DNA from: Lachnospiraceae bacterium
GTDB taxonomy: Bacteria; Bacillota; Clostridia; Lachnospirales; Lachnospiraceae
Direction of reading: 5' to 3'
NCBI GenBank assembly: GCA_017613435.1
Contig: JAGADU010000075.1
Location: forward strand, 1 to 33,022
DNA: 33,022 bases
Part shown: positions 13,696-22,099 of the stretch, piece after piece
How the letters are laid out: each line of letters begins with the position of its first letter
Position numbering within the stretch: position 1 is the first letter of the stretch
The notes under the pieces: generated by a model
Told to the model about the DNA's origin: nothing
The model's input: only the letters and a program-made list of their open reading frames with translations
The model's database searches: none
Position numbers and translations under genes: made by a program

Positions 13696-16647
13696 ATGAT
13701 TCATTTATACACACAAAACACGAGCGAGGGCCAGAACGTTACCGCACCTTTTTCAAAAATCGACAATGATTCAAGAATTATAAAATCCTCCGAAACGGCC
13801 GCAATGGTCACATCCGGAAGCAATTATCTTTCTTTATATTCCAATCAGAGCGATATATTGGGGGCCGCCGAAAACGGGGACCTTAAATTTGATGTCAGAA
13901 ACAATCTCGATTATCTGACCGTTATGTCCAATACCATGAGCAGGGAAGACTTCAACAGGATGATGGACGAAGGAGCCAAACCCGGCGATACGGACGGCGT
14001 CGAAAGCATCACCACGCTTGACAAAATCAAAGCTAAAATGGCCGAGAGCGGGATGATGGTTCGCGGATACAACGACGATTTGTCTTTGGAAGTCATTGAG
14101 GAAATCACGGGCAGCAGAGGCGCAGCCGAAGCTCTTAAAAAAGAATTCGGCGAGAGGGATTTATCTTTAAACGAAGACAATATAGAAAACATTTCCGAGG
14201 TATACAAAAAAGCGTCCGAAATCACGGAAATTACCGACGGAATGTGCGATTACATATTAAGAAACGCAGTCGAGCCCACTGTCGAAAATCTGTACAGGGT
14301 CAGATTCTGCGCTGCCGAAGTTCCTTTTAAGGAAGGCGGGTATTTTGCGGACGAATACGGACATATCGTAAAAGACGCCGAGGGCGATTTCGGCAATTCC
14401 AAATATTTCGAAGAAAAGATTCACGATATAGCAAAGAAAATCGATATCGAAGATCCCGACGAAGAAGCGGAACTTTTAAAAGAAGGAAACTGGCTTGTCA
14501 AATCCAGAATTCTTTGCAACGAAAGAAATCTTTCGATTCTTCACGAATTAAGAAAGGTAAGTCTTCCCTTATCGGATGAAAAAAAGGCTGCGGCCGTTGC
14601 GAATGCCCTCGAAAGAGGAGTCGGAGCAAGCGAAGCCGAATTAACCCAAACGGACAATCTTTTGAAAAGAGCGGTAAGCGCAAAGGAAGTAATCGACAAC
14701 GCAACGGATTCCGATCTGCAGACATTGATTAACGAAGGAAAGGTTTTAAACATTCGGAATCTGTCCGAAGTTCAGGGCTCGAATGTAAGAACATTAAACG
14801 AAGGCATCGAAGATCCCGCGTTAATCACAAGCAAGAGAATACTGGCAGAGACGAGACTGAGAATGAGTGTCGAAGCCAATTACATGATGATAAAAAGAGG
14901 CTTTTCCATAGAGATTACGGCTCTTGAAGAAACGGTCAACGTTTTAAAGGCACTGGAAGATAAGGTTAACCGCGAGTTCTTCGGAAACGACCCGGTAAAA
15001 GCGGAAAACTCTGCGAAACTCTGGAACGAAAGCAAACAGGTAATCGCGGAAATGCCGTATCTGCCGGCCCGTGCAATCGCGGACGTATCAAAGAATTCGG
15101 ATATTTTCTCGCTTCGTCTTACATACGAAATCGGCGTGGGATTAAAGGAGCAGTTCGACAAAGCCCAGAAAACTTACGAAGCCGTGGGAACCGAAGTAAG
15201 AAGCGATTTGGGAGACGATATCAAAAAAGCGTTCTCGAATATCGACGACATCCTTAAAGAACAGGGAGTCGAAATAAACGAAAACAACCGCAAAGCGGTA
15301 AGAATACTCGGATACGGCGAGATCGAAATAACCAAAGAAAACATAATCGATATTTCCGAAAAAGAAAGCATGTTAAACAGAATCATCAACAAGATGAATC
15401 CTTCAAACACGCTTAATCTGATAAGGGAAGGAATAAATCCTCTCGAAATCGGAATGGAAGAACTCGAAGCCAGACTCGATGATTTAAGCAGGGATTCTCT
15501 TGCATCGGTCGACAGCTACGCTTCTTTTATCTGCAAACTGGACAGAGCGGGAGAAATAAGCGAAGAGGAAAGAGAATCGTTTATCGGAATATACAGACTG
15601 CTTGACAAAATCGACAAAAGCGACGGAAAAGCGGTAGGAGAGCTCGTCAGAGCCGAAGCCGAAATCAGCTTCAAAAATCTTTTGACCGCGCTTCGAACCG
15701 GAAAGAGCAGGGGACTGAATGTGAGTCTCGACGAATCCGTCGGCGAGGCGGTAAGGGCGGCCGGATACGAATTTGACATAAGCGAACAGATTGCATCGGC
15801 GTTTAATTCCGTTATTGCTTCCGAAGAAGGGGAAGCGGAATACCGTCAAAGAGAATTCGAAGCATATAAGGAAAACCTCGTAAAAGACGAAAAAAACGCC
15901 GCAAACGAACTGGAGTTTTTAAACGAAAAAGTTACTCCCGAAAATCTCAGGGCAATGGGCGAAATCCTTGCAAACGAAAAGGATTACAATCCCTGGAAGA
16001 AGATGGAGGAACTTGCGGATAAACTCGAGGACAACGAATTCAAAGCGGTCATGGACTCCGTGGCGGATTCCTTCGAAGATGAGGAAAAAGTAAAAGAAGC
16101 TTACGAAAACGTCATAAAGGAAGCCTCGGATGCGATAGGAAGAATCGCGGAGAGCGGCATCGCGGATTATTTCGATATCAAAGCGATGAAACAGACCTTC
16201 AGACAGATCGGACTCGTCAGCAAAATGACAAGGGAAGAAAATTACGAAGTTCCTCTCAATCTCGAAGACGAAACGGTAAACATTCGTGTTAAAATATTGA
16301 GGAAGGCCGAAAAAGAAGGAAAGGTATTCACTTCTTTCGAAACCGAAGAATTCGGACGGATCCTTGCGCAGTTCACGGTAAGCGACGGAGTTTTGTCGGC
16401 GCTTGTCGCGGGAGAAAACGGAATCGGGCTCGAGAAACTGAAAGAGAAGAGCGATTTTGAAGAAAGCTTCAAAAATGCGGGCTTCGAAGAGGTTACGTTT
16501 AATTACATTCAGACCGATATAATAAACGTAGACTATTTCAGACAGCATTTCGATAAAGCCGGAAGTGACGAAACAACCACAAGACAGCTTTACAATATAG
16601 CGAAAACATTTATTCAGACAGTAAAAAAGGCAGGTAGCAATTTATGA
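13696..16647 (+). CDS. Large flagellar-operon protein with FliK-like C-terminus (DUF6240-like)
   Basis: This 983-residue protein has no signal peptide or membrane segment. It is mostly charged and helical, with a repeated theme of a short hydrophobic helix followed by ENL.../DN... turns. The N-terminal 60 residues are polar and less ordered. Residues about 851-936 resemble the FliK hook-length control C-terminal domain: a PLNLEDETVNIRVKIL strand, ETEEFGRILAQFTVSDGVLSALV in place of the FliK strand pair, then a helix before a final strand. I recall similar proteins beside flagellin in Lachnospiraceae annotated DUF6240. The start is ATG 13696, six bases after AAGGAG; a TTG at 13639 and ATG 13690 are less likely. 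The stop overlaps the flagellin ATG, so output is coupled to flagellin. Confidence 0.8.
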   Translation: MIHLYTQNTSEGQNVTAPFSKIDNDSRIIKSSETAAMVTSGSNYLSLYSNQSDILGAAENGDLKFDVRNNLDYLTVMSNTMSREDFNRMMDEGAKPGDTDGVESITTLDKIKAKMAESGMMVRGYNDDLSLEVIEEITGSRGAAEALKKEFGERDLSLNEDNIENISEVYKKASEITEITDGMCDYILRNAVEPTVENLYRVRFCAAEVPFKEGGYFADEYGHIVKDAEGDFGNSKYFEEKIHDIAKKIDIEDPDEEAELLKEGNWLVKSRILCNERNLSILHELRKVSLPLSDEKKAAAVANALERGVGASEAELTQTDNLLKRAVSAKEVIDNATDSDLQTLINEGKVLNIRNLSEVQGSNVRTLNEGIEDPALITSKRILAETRLRMSVEANYMMIKRGFSIEITALEETVNVLKALEDKVNREFFGNDPVKAENSAKLWNESKQVIAEMPYLPARAIADVSKNSDIFSLRLTYEIGVGLKEQFDKAQKTYEAVGTEVRSDLGDDIKKAFSNIDDILKEQGVEINENNRKAVRILGYGEIEITKENIIDISEKESMLNRIINKMNPSNTLNLIREGINPLEIGMEELEARLDDLSRDSLASVDSYASFICKLDRAGEISEEERESFIGIYRLLDKIDKSDGKAVGELVRAEAEISFKNLLTALRTGKSRGLNVSLDESVGEAVRAAGYEFDISEQIASAFNSVIASEEGEAEYRQREFEAYKENLVKDEKNAANELEFLNEKVTPENLRAMGEILANEKDYNPWKKMEELADKLEDNEFKAVMDSVADSFEDEEKVKEAYENVIKEASDAIGRIAESGIADYFDIKAMKQTFRQIGLVSKMTREENYEVPLNLEDETVNIRVKILRKAEKEGKVFTSFETEEFGRILAQFTVSDGVLSALVAGENGIGLEKLKEKSDFEESFKNAGFEEVTFNYIQTDIINVDYFRQHFDKAGSDETTTRQLYNIAKTFIQTVKKAGSNL

Positions 16648-17747
16648 GAGTAGGAACAAACATTTCCGCGATGACGGCAAACAATGTATTAAAGAAAACT
16701 GATAACGCATTAACGAAATCCATGGAAAGATTGTCTTCCGGACTTAAAGTCAATCATGCAAAAGACAATCCCGCCGGCGTAGCAATAGCAAAGAGAATGA
16801 ATTCGCAGATCAACGGATTGTCTATCGCGGGAGATAACGCGGCAGACGCGATTTCCGTTATCGAAACCGCAGACGGAGCGCTCGGGGAAATCCATGCAAT
16901 TCTTCAGAGAATGAACGAACTTGCAATGCAGGCTTCGACGGGAACGCTTTCCGACAGCGACAGAGATACGCTCGACAGCGAAATCAAACAGTTAAAAGAA
17001 GAGATTTCCAGAATCTCCAAAACAACGGATTTTAACGGCAAACACCTTCTTGACGGTTCATTTGATTTAAAAGGATATACTTCCGATTCAAACGTAAAAG
17101 TAGCTTATTATTCGGATGAAACACCGATCGGAAAATATGTTATAAACAGCATTACGACTTCAACAGACGCAAACGGCAACATAGTTATCGATCCCGTCGA
17201 TGTGGATTTCGATCAGGCAGGCGGATTCGATTCGACGGCAATTGTGTCAAAGATTGTCGGAGACATGGTAACGATTTCCGCAACGGGCGGATTCGAAGTA
17301 ACGTTACAGGTTAAGGGCGACGTATCAAATCTTACAATCGATTTGACCGGTATCGGCGCAATGCGTATGCAGATCGGCGCCAACGAAGGTCAGGCCCTTG
17401 CAATAAGAATTCCCGAAACTTCTTTGAGAATGATGGGAATCGAAGACCTTACGGTCGGAACGCAGGATGCTGCTCAGGATGCTTTAAAGAGCATCAACGA
17501 AGCCATTAATTTCATTTCATCCGTAAGAGCACGCCTCGGCGCATACCAGAACAGACTCGAAAGCGCATCCGAGAGTCTGGATGTTTCCGAAGAAAACATG
17601 ACCTCGAGCTATTCGAGAATCATGGATGTAGACATGGCAAGCGAAATGACTCAGTACACAACACAGCAGGTACTCATTCAGGCGGGCACAAATATGCTTG
17701 CGCAGGCTAACGAAAGACCTCAGCAGGTATTGCAGCTCCTTCAGTAA
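16644..17747 (+). CDS. fliC: Flagellin
   Basis: This 367-residue protein is the flagellar filament subunit. Residues 1-138 contain the conserved D0/D1 region (NISAMTANN, MERLSSGLKVNHAKDNPAGVAIA, LNELAMQAS-type sequence, TTDFNGKHLLDG), and residues about 283-367 the matching C-terminal D1/D0 helices (RARLGAYQNRLE, DVDMASEMTQYT, ending QQVLQLLQ). The variable centre is short (about 145 residues) and beta-rich, so the outer domain is small. No cysteine is present. The ATG overlaps the previous stop (ATGA at 16644), with AGGCAGG upstream. It should be exported unfolded by the flagellar type III apparatus with FliS as chaperone. Confidence 0.97.
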   Translation: MRVGTNISAMTANNVLKKTDNALTKSMERLSSGLKVNHAKDNPAGVAIAKRMNSQINGLSIAGDNAADAISVIETADGALGEIHAILQRMNELAMQASTGTLSDSDRDTLDSEIKQLKEEISRISKTTDFNGKHLLDGSFDLKGYTSDSNVKVAYYSDETPIGKYVINSITTSTDANGNIVIDPVDVDFDQAGGFDSTAIVSKIVGDMVTISATGGFEVTLQVKGDVSNLTIDLTGIGAMRMQIGANEGQALAIRIPETSLRMMGIEDLTVGTQDAAQDALKSINEAINFISSVRARLGAYQNRLESASESLDVSEENMTSSYSRIMDVDMASEMTQYTTQQVLIQAGTNMLAQANERPQQVLQLLQ

Positions 17748-17770
17748 ATCTTAAATGAAAGGCGGCAGTT

Positions 17771-18244
17771 ATGACTAACGAAAAGAAACAGGCTTTTACA
17801 TTACGAATAACATCGGCCAACAGTACGGAACTCATCGAGATCCTTTATGAAATGCTTCTCGAATATGTCGAGGACGCAAAAGTTGCCATCGAAAAAAACG
17901 ATATTATGGAGATTCACGATTCCATAAGAAAAGCGAGAGGCTGTCTCAAAGAACTTATGGAATCGATAGATTTCGCATATGATATCGCGGGTTATTTTAT
18001 GAGTCTTTACGCATATGTAAACAAAGAGCTTTTGCTCGCGGAAATAAGAAAAGATGTAACTGTTTTCGATAATGTCAAAGTTGTCATCGAACCCCTGAGG
18101 GATGCCTACACACAACTTTCCCAATTGGACAAATCGGAACCGGTAATGCAGAATACGCAAAAAATTACCGCGGGACTGACTTATTCCAGGGGAAATATAA
18201 ACGAATCGATAGAAGAACAAAACAACAGAGGATTCTACGTATAG
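17771..18244 (+). CDS. fliS: FliS-like flagellin chaperone
   Basis: This 157-residue all-helical protein fits FliS: (S/T)ELIEILYEMLLEYVEDAKVAI in helix 1-2, IRKARGCLKELMESIDFAYDIAGYFMSLYAYVNKELLLAEIRKD through the central helices, and the C-terminal pattern TYSRGNINES...NRGFYV common to FliS of this lineage. FliS binds the C-terminus of flagellin in the cytoplasm and stops early polymerisation. Its place 23 bases after flagellin, with an AAAGGCGG site, supports this. It is some 25 residues longer than typical FliS, because of the tail. A terminator overlaps its stop. Confidence 0.8.
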   Translation: MTNEKKQAFTLRITSANSTELIEILYEMLLEYVEDAKVAIEKNDIMEIHDSIRKARGCLKELMESIDFAYDIAGYFMSLYAYVNKELLLAEIRKDVTVFDNVKVVIEPLRDAYTQLSQLDKSEPVMQNTQKITAGLTYSRGNINESIEEQNNRGFYV

Positions 18245-18258
18245 CGGAATCCTTTTTT
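18230..18258 (+). terminator. Intrinsic terminator of the flagellin operon
   Basis: GGATTC (18230-18235) pairs with GAATCC (18247-18252) around an 11-base loop, followed by six T. The hairpin starts inside the last codons of fliS. Confidence 0.75.
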
Positions 18259-18275
18259 ATTTTTCACAAGCACGA

Positions 18276-18304
18276 TTGACCGCGGTTTGACGAAATTATA
18301 TAAT
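18276..18304 (+). promoter_or_regulatory. Sigma-A promoter for the gene at 18354
   Basis: TTGACC (18276-18281) and TATAAT (18299-18304) are exactly 17 bases apart, about 50 bases upstream of the start at 18354. Confidence 0.8.
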
Positions 18305-18353
18305 TTTTTCGGAAGAGATAAATCCTTGCTTAGAATACGGGGTTACAAAAAGA

Positions 18354-19199
18354 ATGGCTGAAATGACATACGCAATTGACAACGAAAAAGAAATGATTCT
18401 TTCGGATGCGACAGAACGGTTTAACAATGCCGTGTCGATTTTTGAATTCGAAGATTTAAAAGAAGAATTCGAGGAACTCGGGGATTATAAAAACGCATCG
18501 GAATATGCGGTAAAATGTGCCGGCAAAATCTCGGAAATACAAAACGAAAAAAAAGAACTGGATTATCGTTATGCAATTAAACGCCTCCACAAAGCAAACA
18601 TTGAAGGAAACATCGAAGAAATAAAAGAACTCAAAGAGGTCTTTGAACGCTGTTTCGCAAGTTATTCCGATGCGGGATATTATCGCGATTTATGCGACAA
18701 ATACATGGAAGAAATCAAAGCGATAAAAGAAATTCGCGCGTTAAATGAAAGTTATGTCTTAAAAGAACATACGGAAATGCAAAACCGCCCGGCTATGAAC
18801 AAAAAAGCCGCGAATATATCATACGAAAAAGATTTAAGAGACAGCAATGATGTTGCAAAATGGTTTACTCTTTTAATTGTGTTGGTATTCAGATTACCGG
18901 CGCTTCTTTTAGATATATTTTTAGTCCCTATTTTTCTGTCTGAAACGGAAGAGGTTCCGCTTGCTGTCACGGCGGTATTCATAATAGGAATAATAATCAA
19001 TATTGTCAAAATGGGATATTGCATTATCACACTGTTCCCGTTTTGGTTTGATTTCGAGAAAAAAATCCCTTTGTTCCGGATAATCAGGGAAATCAGAAAT
19101 ATTTTCGTTCAGGTATTCTTAAGAGTCGGCGTACAGTTATTAATAACCGCAGTTTTTTATTTCTTTGCATCCGTTATTATAATTCTTGCCTTAATTTAA
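18354..19199 (+). CDS. Hypothetical membrane protein with N-terminal helical repeats
   Basis: This 281-residue protein has a soluble, helical first half (1-150) with two repeat-like units of the form F..L..YK.A..Y...C (ELGDYKNASEYAVKC and CFASYSDAGYYRDLC), as in short TPR/SEL-like repeats of Firmicutes regulators. The second half has four hydrophobic segments from about residue 163 to the end. I do not recognise the family. Its own promoter at 18276 and the terminator before it separate it from the flagellar genes. The ATG at 18354 lacks a clear ribosome binding site; ATG 18363 is an alternative. Confidence 0.65.
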   Translation: MAEMTYAIDNEKEMILSDATERFNNAVSIFEFEDLKEEFEELGDYKNASEYAVKCAGKISEIQNEKKELDYRYAIKRLHKANIEGNIEEIKELKEVFERCFASYSDAGYYRDLCDKYMEEIKAIKEIRALNESYVLKEHTEMQNRPAMNKKAANISYEKDLRDSNDVAKWFTLLIVLVFRLPALLLDIFLVPIFLSETEEVPLAVTAVFIIGIIINIVKMGYCIITLFPFWFDFEKKIPLFRIIREIRNIFVQVFLRVGVQLLITAVFYFFASVIIILALI

Positions 19200-19261
19200 A
19201 TGCATTGCCGCTTCGGTTTTGGGCATATTCTACAAAAAATATTATTTTTTTAAAAATTTTC

Positions 19262-19290
19262 TTTACAAATTTCACAAAGTGAAATATAAT
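19262..19290 (+). promoter_or_regulatory. Sigma-A promoter of the Tad operon with a built-in operator
   Basis: TTTACA (19262-19267) and TATAAT (19285-19290) have a 17-base spacer. The spacer holds the perfect inverted repeat TTTCAC-AAA-GTGAAA (19270-19284), a likely repressor or activator site. No terminator is seen between the previous stop and this promoter. Confidence 0.75.
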
Positions 19291-19299
19291 CAAACTCAC

Positions 19300-19355
19300 C
19301 CGATGAGGACCACATCGGTTTTCTGATTACGGGAAACATCTCCCGTTTGTATCCA
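19300..19355 (+). ncRNA. Structured 5' leader of the Tad operon (two hairpins)
   Basis: After the predicted start near 19297 the leader contains two perfect 6-bp stems: CCGATG/CATCGG with a seven-base loop, and ACGGGA/TCCCGT with a six-base loop, separated by 11 bases. About 35 unpaired, A/T-rich bases follow before the first gene. It does not match a riboswitch class I know. It may be an RNA switch, a protein-binding leader, or only a stabilising structure. Confidence 0.35.
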
Positions 19356-19389
19356 AACAAATAATTTAATAAATTCGGAAGTAAAGGAA

Positions 19390-19929
19390 GTGAGATTTAT
19401 AATTTTGCTTATTCTTGTTTTATCCGGAGCAGTTGCAATGGATTTTCTTACCGATAAAATTCCGAATCGGTATATTCTTTTATCGTCTTTTGCCGTTCTG
19501 GCTTTCAGAATTATCGATTCGAAGAGTTTTGATTTTTTCGGTATCGTTTTCTCGGTTTTTTTCCCCGTTTTGATTTTGTTTCCGCTTTTTGTATTCGGGT
19601 TTTTCGGCGGTGCGGATTTGAAGCTCATAGGAATGCTCGGCATATGTTTTCCCTTTAAGGATGTAATGTGCATTTTTGTCCTTTCGCTTTTTGCGGGTCT
19701 TTTTATCGGGCTCGCAAAGGCTTTGGTAACCAGATCCTTTTTTCAAAGATTCAAAACGCTTTTTCTTTTTTCAAAAAATGTATTTTACAAAGCTTTAACG
19801 AAGAACGAAGAGGTTTTTGAGAGCTCGTATATCGGGAGCATAGACCCGGAAATGCTGAAAAAAGGGAGCATTCATTTCTCGTTGCCGATTCTGATTGCGG
19901 TTGTTTTAAAAATATGTATTGGAGGGTAA
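19390..19929 (+). CDS. tadV: Prepilin peptidase of the Tad pilus (TadV/CpaA-like)
   Basis: This 179-residue membrane protein belongs to the A24 aspartic prepilin peptidases, which cut the leader from Flp pilins on the cytoplasmic face. The two catalytic aspartates are D18 (MDFLTDKIPN) and D76 in GGADLK, the local form of the GxGD motif. About four to five membrane helices are present, and a basic cytoplasmic loop of about 50 residues precedes the last. The start is uncertain: GTG 19390 has its AAGGA too close, while TTG 19405 is well spaced from the same AAGGAAGTGAG. It is the first gene of the Tad operon. Confidence 0.85.
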   Translation: MRFIILLILVLSGAVAMDFLTDKIPNRYILLSSFAVLAFRIIDSKSFDFFGIVFSVFFPVLILFPLFVFGFFGGADLKLIGMLGICFPFKDVMCIFVLSLFAGLFIGLAKALVTRSFFQRFKTLFLFSKNVFYKALTKNEEVFESSYIGSIDPEMLKKGSIHFSLPILIAVVLKICIGG

Positions 19930-20904
19930 ATGAAAAGAAAAATACTGGCGTTGTTTGATTCTGACATTAATTACATGGAAAAACTTTACCGGTATCTTAA
20001 CGACAGCGGAAAGATCGGTTTTATGCTCTGCGCTTTTACGAACGAAGACAAACTTTCGGAGTTTCTGAGAAAAGAAAAGATAGATTATCTCTTGGCTTCG
20101 GAGGACAAAAACGTAGAAGGATTCGCTGTGGGCAAAATCATTTACATTTACGCTGATGCGCAAAAAGACGGCATATCAAGGTACAGTCCCGCGGATGAGG
20201 TGGTCGAGAGGCTGATCGAAATCATAGGAATCGACGAAATAACGGGAGTGGGTCTTTTGAATGCGAGGACAAAACTCATCGGGGTGTATTCACCCGTCGG
20301 AAGAATCGGAAAGACCTCGTTTTGCACGGTTTTCGGACAGATGCTGGCGAAGACGAAGAAAGTATTGTATCTGAATTTCGAGAGCTTTTCCGGAATGCCG
20401 TTTAGCGGGAGCTCGGAAAAAAAGGGAGATCTGGCGGATGTTTTGTATTATTTCAAAAACATAAGGCAGGAATTCAAATCGAAATTCGGAAACTGCATTA
20501 TTAATTTCAACGGTCTTGACATGATAAAAAGCGCCTATTATTTCCCGGATATTTCGTATGTAACTCCCGAAATCTGGGAAGAATTTCTAAACGAACTGAC
20601 AATGATGAACGAATACGACTATATCATTATGGATTTGTCGGACTATCTTCAGGGCTTGTTTGATTCTTTTCTTTCACGTTGTTTTATCGTCTATACATTA
20701 ACCGCGAACGATACACGCGCACAAAACAAAGTATTCCATTACGAACGGATTTTAAACGAATACCGTCACGATGACATTCTTCAGAAAACAAGGAAGTTTG
20801 CCATGCCGGTAATCAGAAATCTTCCGAACGAAACCGACAGACTTTTGTATACGGAACTCGCGGATTTTGTAAGAAAGGCAACGGAAGCGGATTTCGATTT
20901 GTAG
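19930..20904 (+). CDS. tadZ: TadZ/CpaE-like MinD-family ATPase
   Basis: This 324-residue protein has an N-terminal receiver-like domain (1-105) lacking a clear phosphorylation site and a C-terminal MinD/ParA-like ATPase domain (from about 115). The P-loop PVGRIGKTS (122-130) lacks the signature lysine of true MinD proteins (KGGxGKT), as is common in TadZ. YDYIIMDLSD near residue 238 corresponds to the Walker B region. TadZ proteins place the pilus machinery at a pole. The ATG at 19930 follows TTGGAGGGT in the end of tadV, one base after that gene. The next gene is the secretion ATPase. Confidence 0.88.
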   Translation: MKRKILALFDSDINYMEKLYRYLNDSGKIGFMLCAFTNEDKLSEFLRKEKIDYLLASEDKNVEGFAVGKIIYIYADAQKDGISRYSPADEVVERLIEIIGIDEITGVGLLNARTKLIGVYSPVGRIGKTSFCTVFGQMLAKTKKVLYLNFESFSGMPFSGSSEKKGDLADVLYYFKNIRQEFKSKFGNCIINFNGLDMIKSAYYFPDISYVTPEIWEEFLNELTMMNEYDYIIMDLSDYLQGLFDSFLSRCFIVYTLTANDTRAQNKVFHYERILNEYRHDDILQKTRKFAMPVIRNLPNETDRLLYTELADFVRKATEADFDL

Positions 20905-20913
20905 GAGGCAAAA

Positions 20914-22098
20914 ATGATTGACGAAAAAGAGAGCGAAAGATTAACCGCCCTCGTCAGACGGGAACTGGATTTGTCGGAAGAATCGGGCGAGGAAGAAGTC
21001 AGAAGTCTGATAGCGCAGATTGTATATCGCGAAACGATCGAAGGGAATTATTCGTTCAAAGAAAGAGACGCGCTCGTTAAAAATGTTTTCGATTCGGTAA
21101 GAAAACTCGATGTTTTGCAGGAGTTGATCGAGGACGAGGAAATATCGGAAATAATGGTTAACGGATACAATCGGATATTCATCGAAAAAAAGGGAAACAT
21201 TTTCGAATGGAACAAAAAATTCGCCACGAAGGAAAAACTCGAAGACGTGATTCAGCAGATTGTTTCTTCCTGCAACAGGGTGGTAAACGAGAGCGAGCCG
21301 ATAGCGGACGCAAGACTTGCAAACGGGGAGAGAGTAAACATCGTTCTTGCCCCGCCCTCGGTAACGGGACCGATTATAACCATACGACGCTTCCCGAAGG
21401 AAGTTTTTACGATGGATAAACTTGTCGAAAATAAAAGCATTTCAAGGGAGGCGGCGGAGTTTTTAAAAACGGTTGTGAGAGCGGGGTACAACTGCTTCGT
21501 ATCGGGCGGAACATCAAGCGGCAAAACGACTCTTTTGAATGTTTTGTCGGAATTTATTCCCCCGAACGAGCGCGTGATAACCATCGAGGATTCCGCGGAA
21601 CTTCAGATTAAATCCGTTGAAAATCTGGTAAGGCTCGAGACGAGAAATGCCAACTCGTCCGGCTGCGAAGCAATAACTATCAAGGATCTTATAAAGACAG
21701 CACTTCGAATGAGACCGGACAGAATAATCGTCGGAGAGGTCAGGGGCGCGGAAGTTGCGGATATGCTCCAGGCAATGAATACCGGTCACAACAGCATGTC
21801 TACGGGGCATGCCAACAGTTCGTCGGATATGATAACAAGGCTTGAAGCCATGTATCTTCAAAATGCCGAGATACCGCTTGAATCCGTAAGACGGCAGATT
21901 GCGTCGGGCATCGACATAATGATTCATCTCGAAAGATCCAAAAACGGATTAAGGCGCGTGACGGAAATAAACGAGGTTATTTCAAAGGAAAACCAAAGCA
22001 TTGTTTTAAAGAAACTGTTCGATACAAAAATATCCGACGGCGAATTTGTTTTGCGAAAAGTCGGAGAATTGGAAAACAGATACAAATTGGATAAATAA
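20914..22098 (+). CDS. tadA: Tad pilus assembly ATPase TadA/CpaF
   Basis: This 394-residue protein is a type II/IV secretion hexameric ATPase of the CpaF/TadA group, which drives Flp pilus extension (and in some species retraction). Motifs in order: N-terminal domain with ISEIMVNGYNRIFIE (78-92), Walker A GGTSSGKTT (198-206), Asp box ITIEDSAEL (222-230), Walker B-like RIIVGEVRG (270-278) and His box STGHAN (296-301). Length is normal. It begins ten bases after tadZ with a GGAGG site and ends one base before tadB. Confidence 0.96.
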   Translation: MIDEKESERLTALVRRELDLSEESGEEEVRSLIAQIVYRETIEGNYSFKERDALVKNVFDSVRKLDVLQELIEDEEISEIMVNGYNRIFIEKKGNIFEWNKKFATKEKLEDVIQQIVSSCNRVVNESEPIADARLANGERVNIVLAPPSVTGPIITIRRFPKEVFTMDKLVENKSISREAAEFLKTVVRAGYNCFVSGGTSSGKTTLLNVLSEFIPPNERVITIEDSAELQIKSVENLVRLETRNANSSGCEAITIKDLIKTALRMRPDRIIVGEVRGAEVADMLQAMNTGHNSMSTGHANSSSDMITRLEAMYLQNAEIPLESVRRQIASGIDIMIHLERSKNGLRRVTEINEVISKENQSIVLKKLFDTKISDGEFVLRKVGELENRYKLDK

Positions 22099-22099
22099 A

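Noticed and set aside
15919..16548. 209-codon open frame opposite the large flagellar-operon gene
   Set aside because: It is a mirror of the codon bias of the real gene, with no ribosome binding site or recognisable protein features.
19300..19340. Hammerhead-like core (CCGATGA ... GAAA) in the Tad leader
   Set aside because: The conserved U of CUGAUGA is a C, and the stems needed for a hammerhead compete with the perfect CCGATG/CATCGG hairpin.
19297..19389. Cyclic di-GMP riboswitch before the Tad operon
   Set aside because: None of the conserved GEMM-I or GEMM-II core sequences is present.
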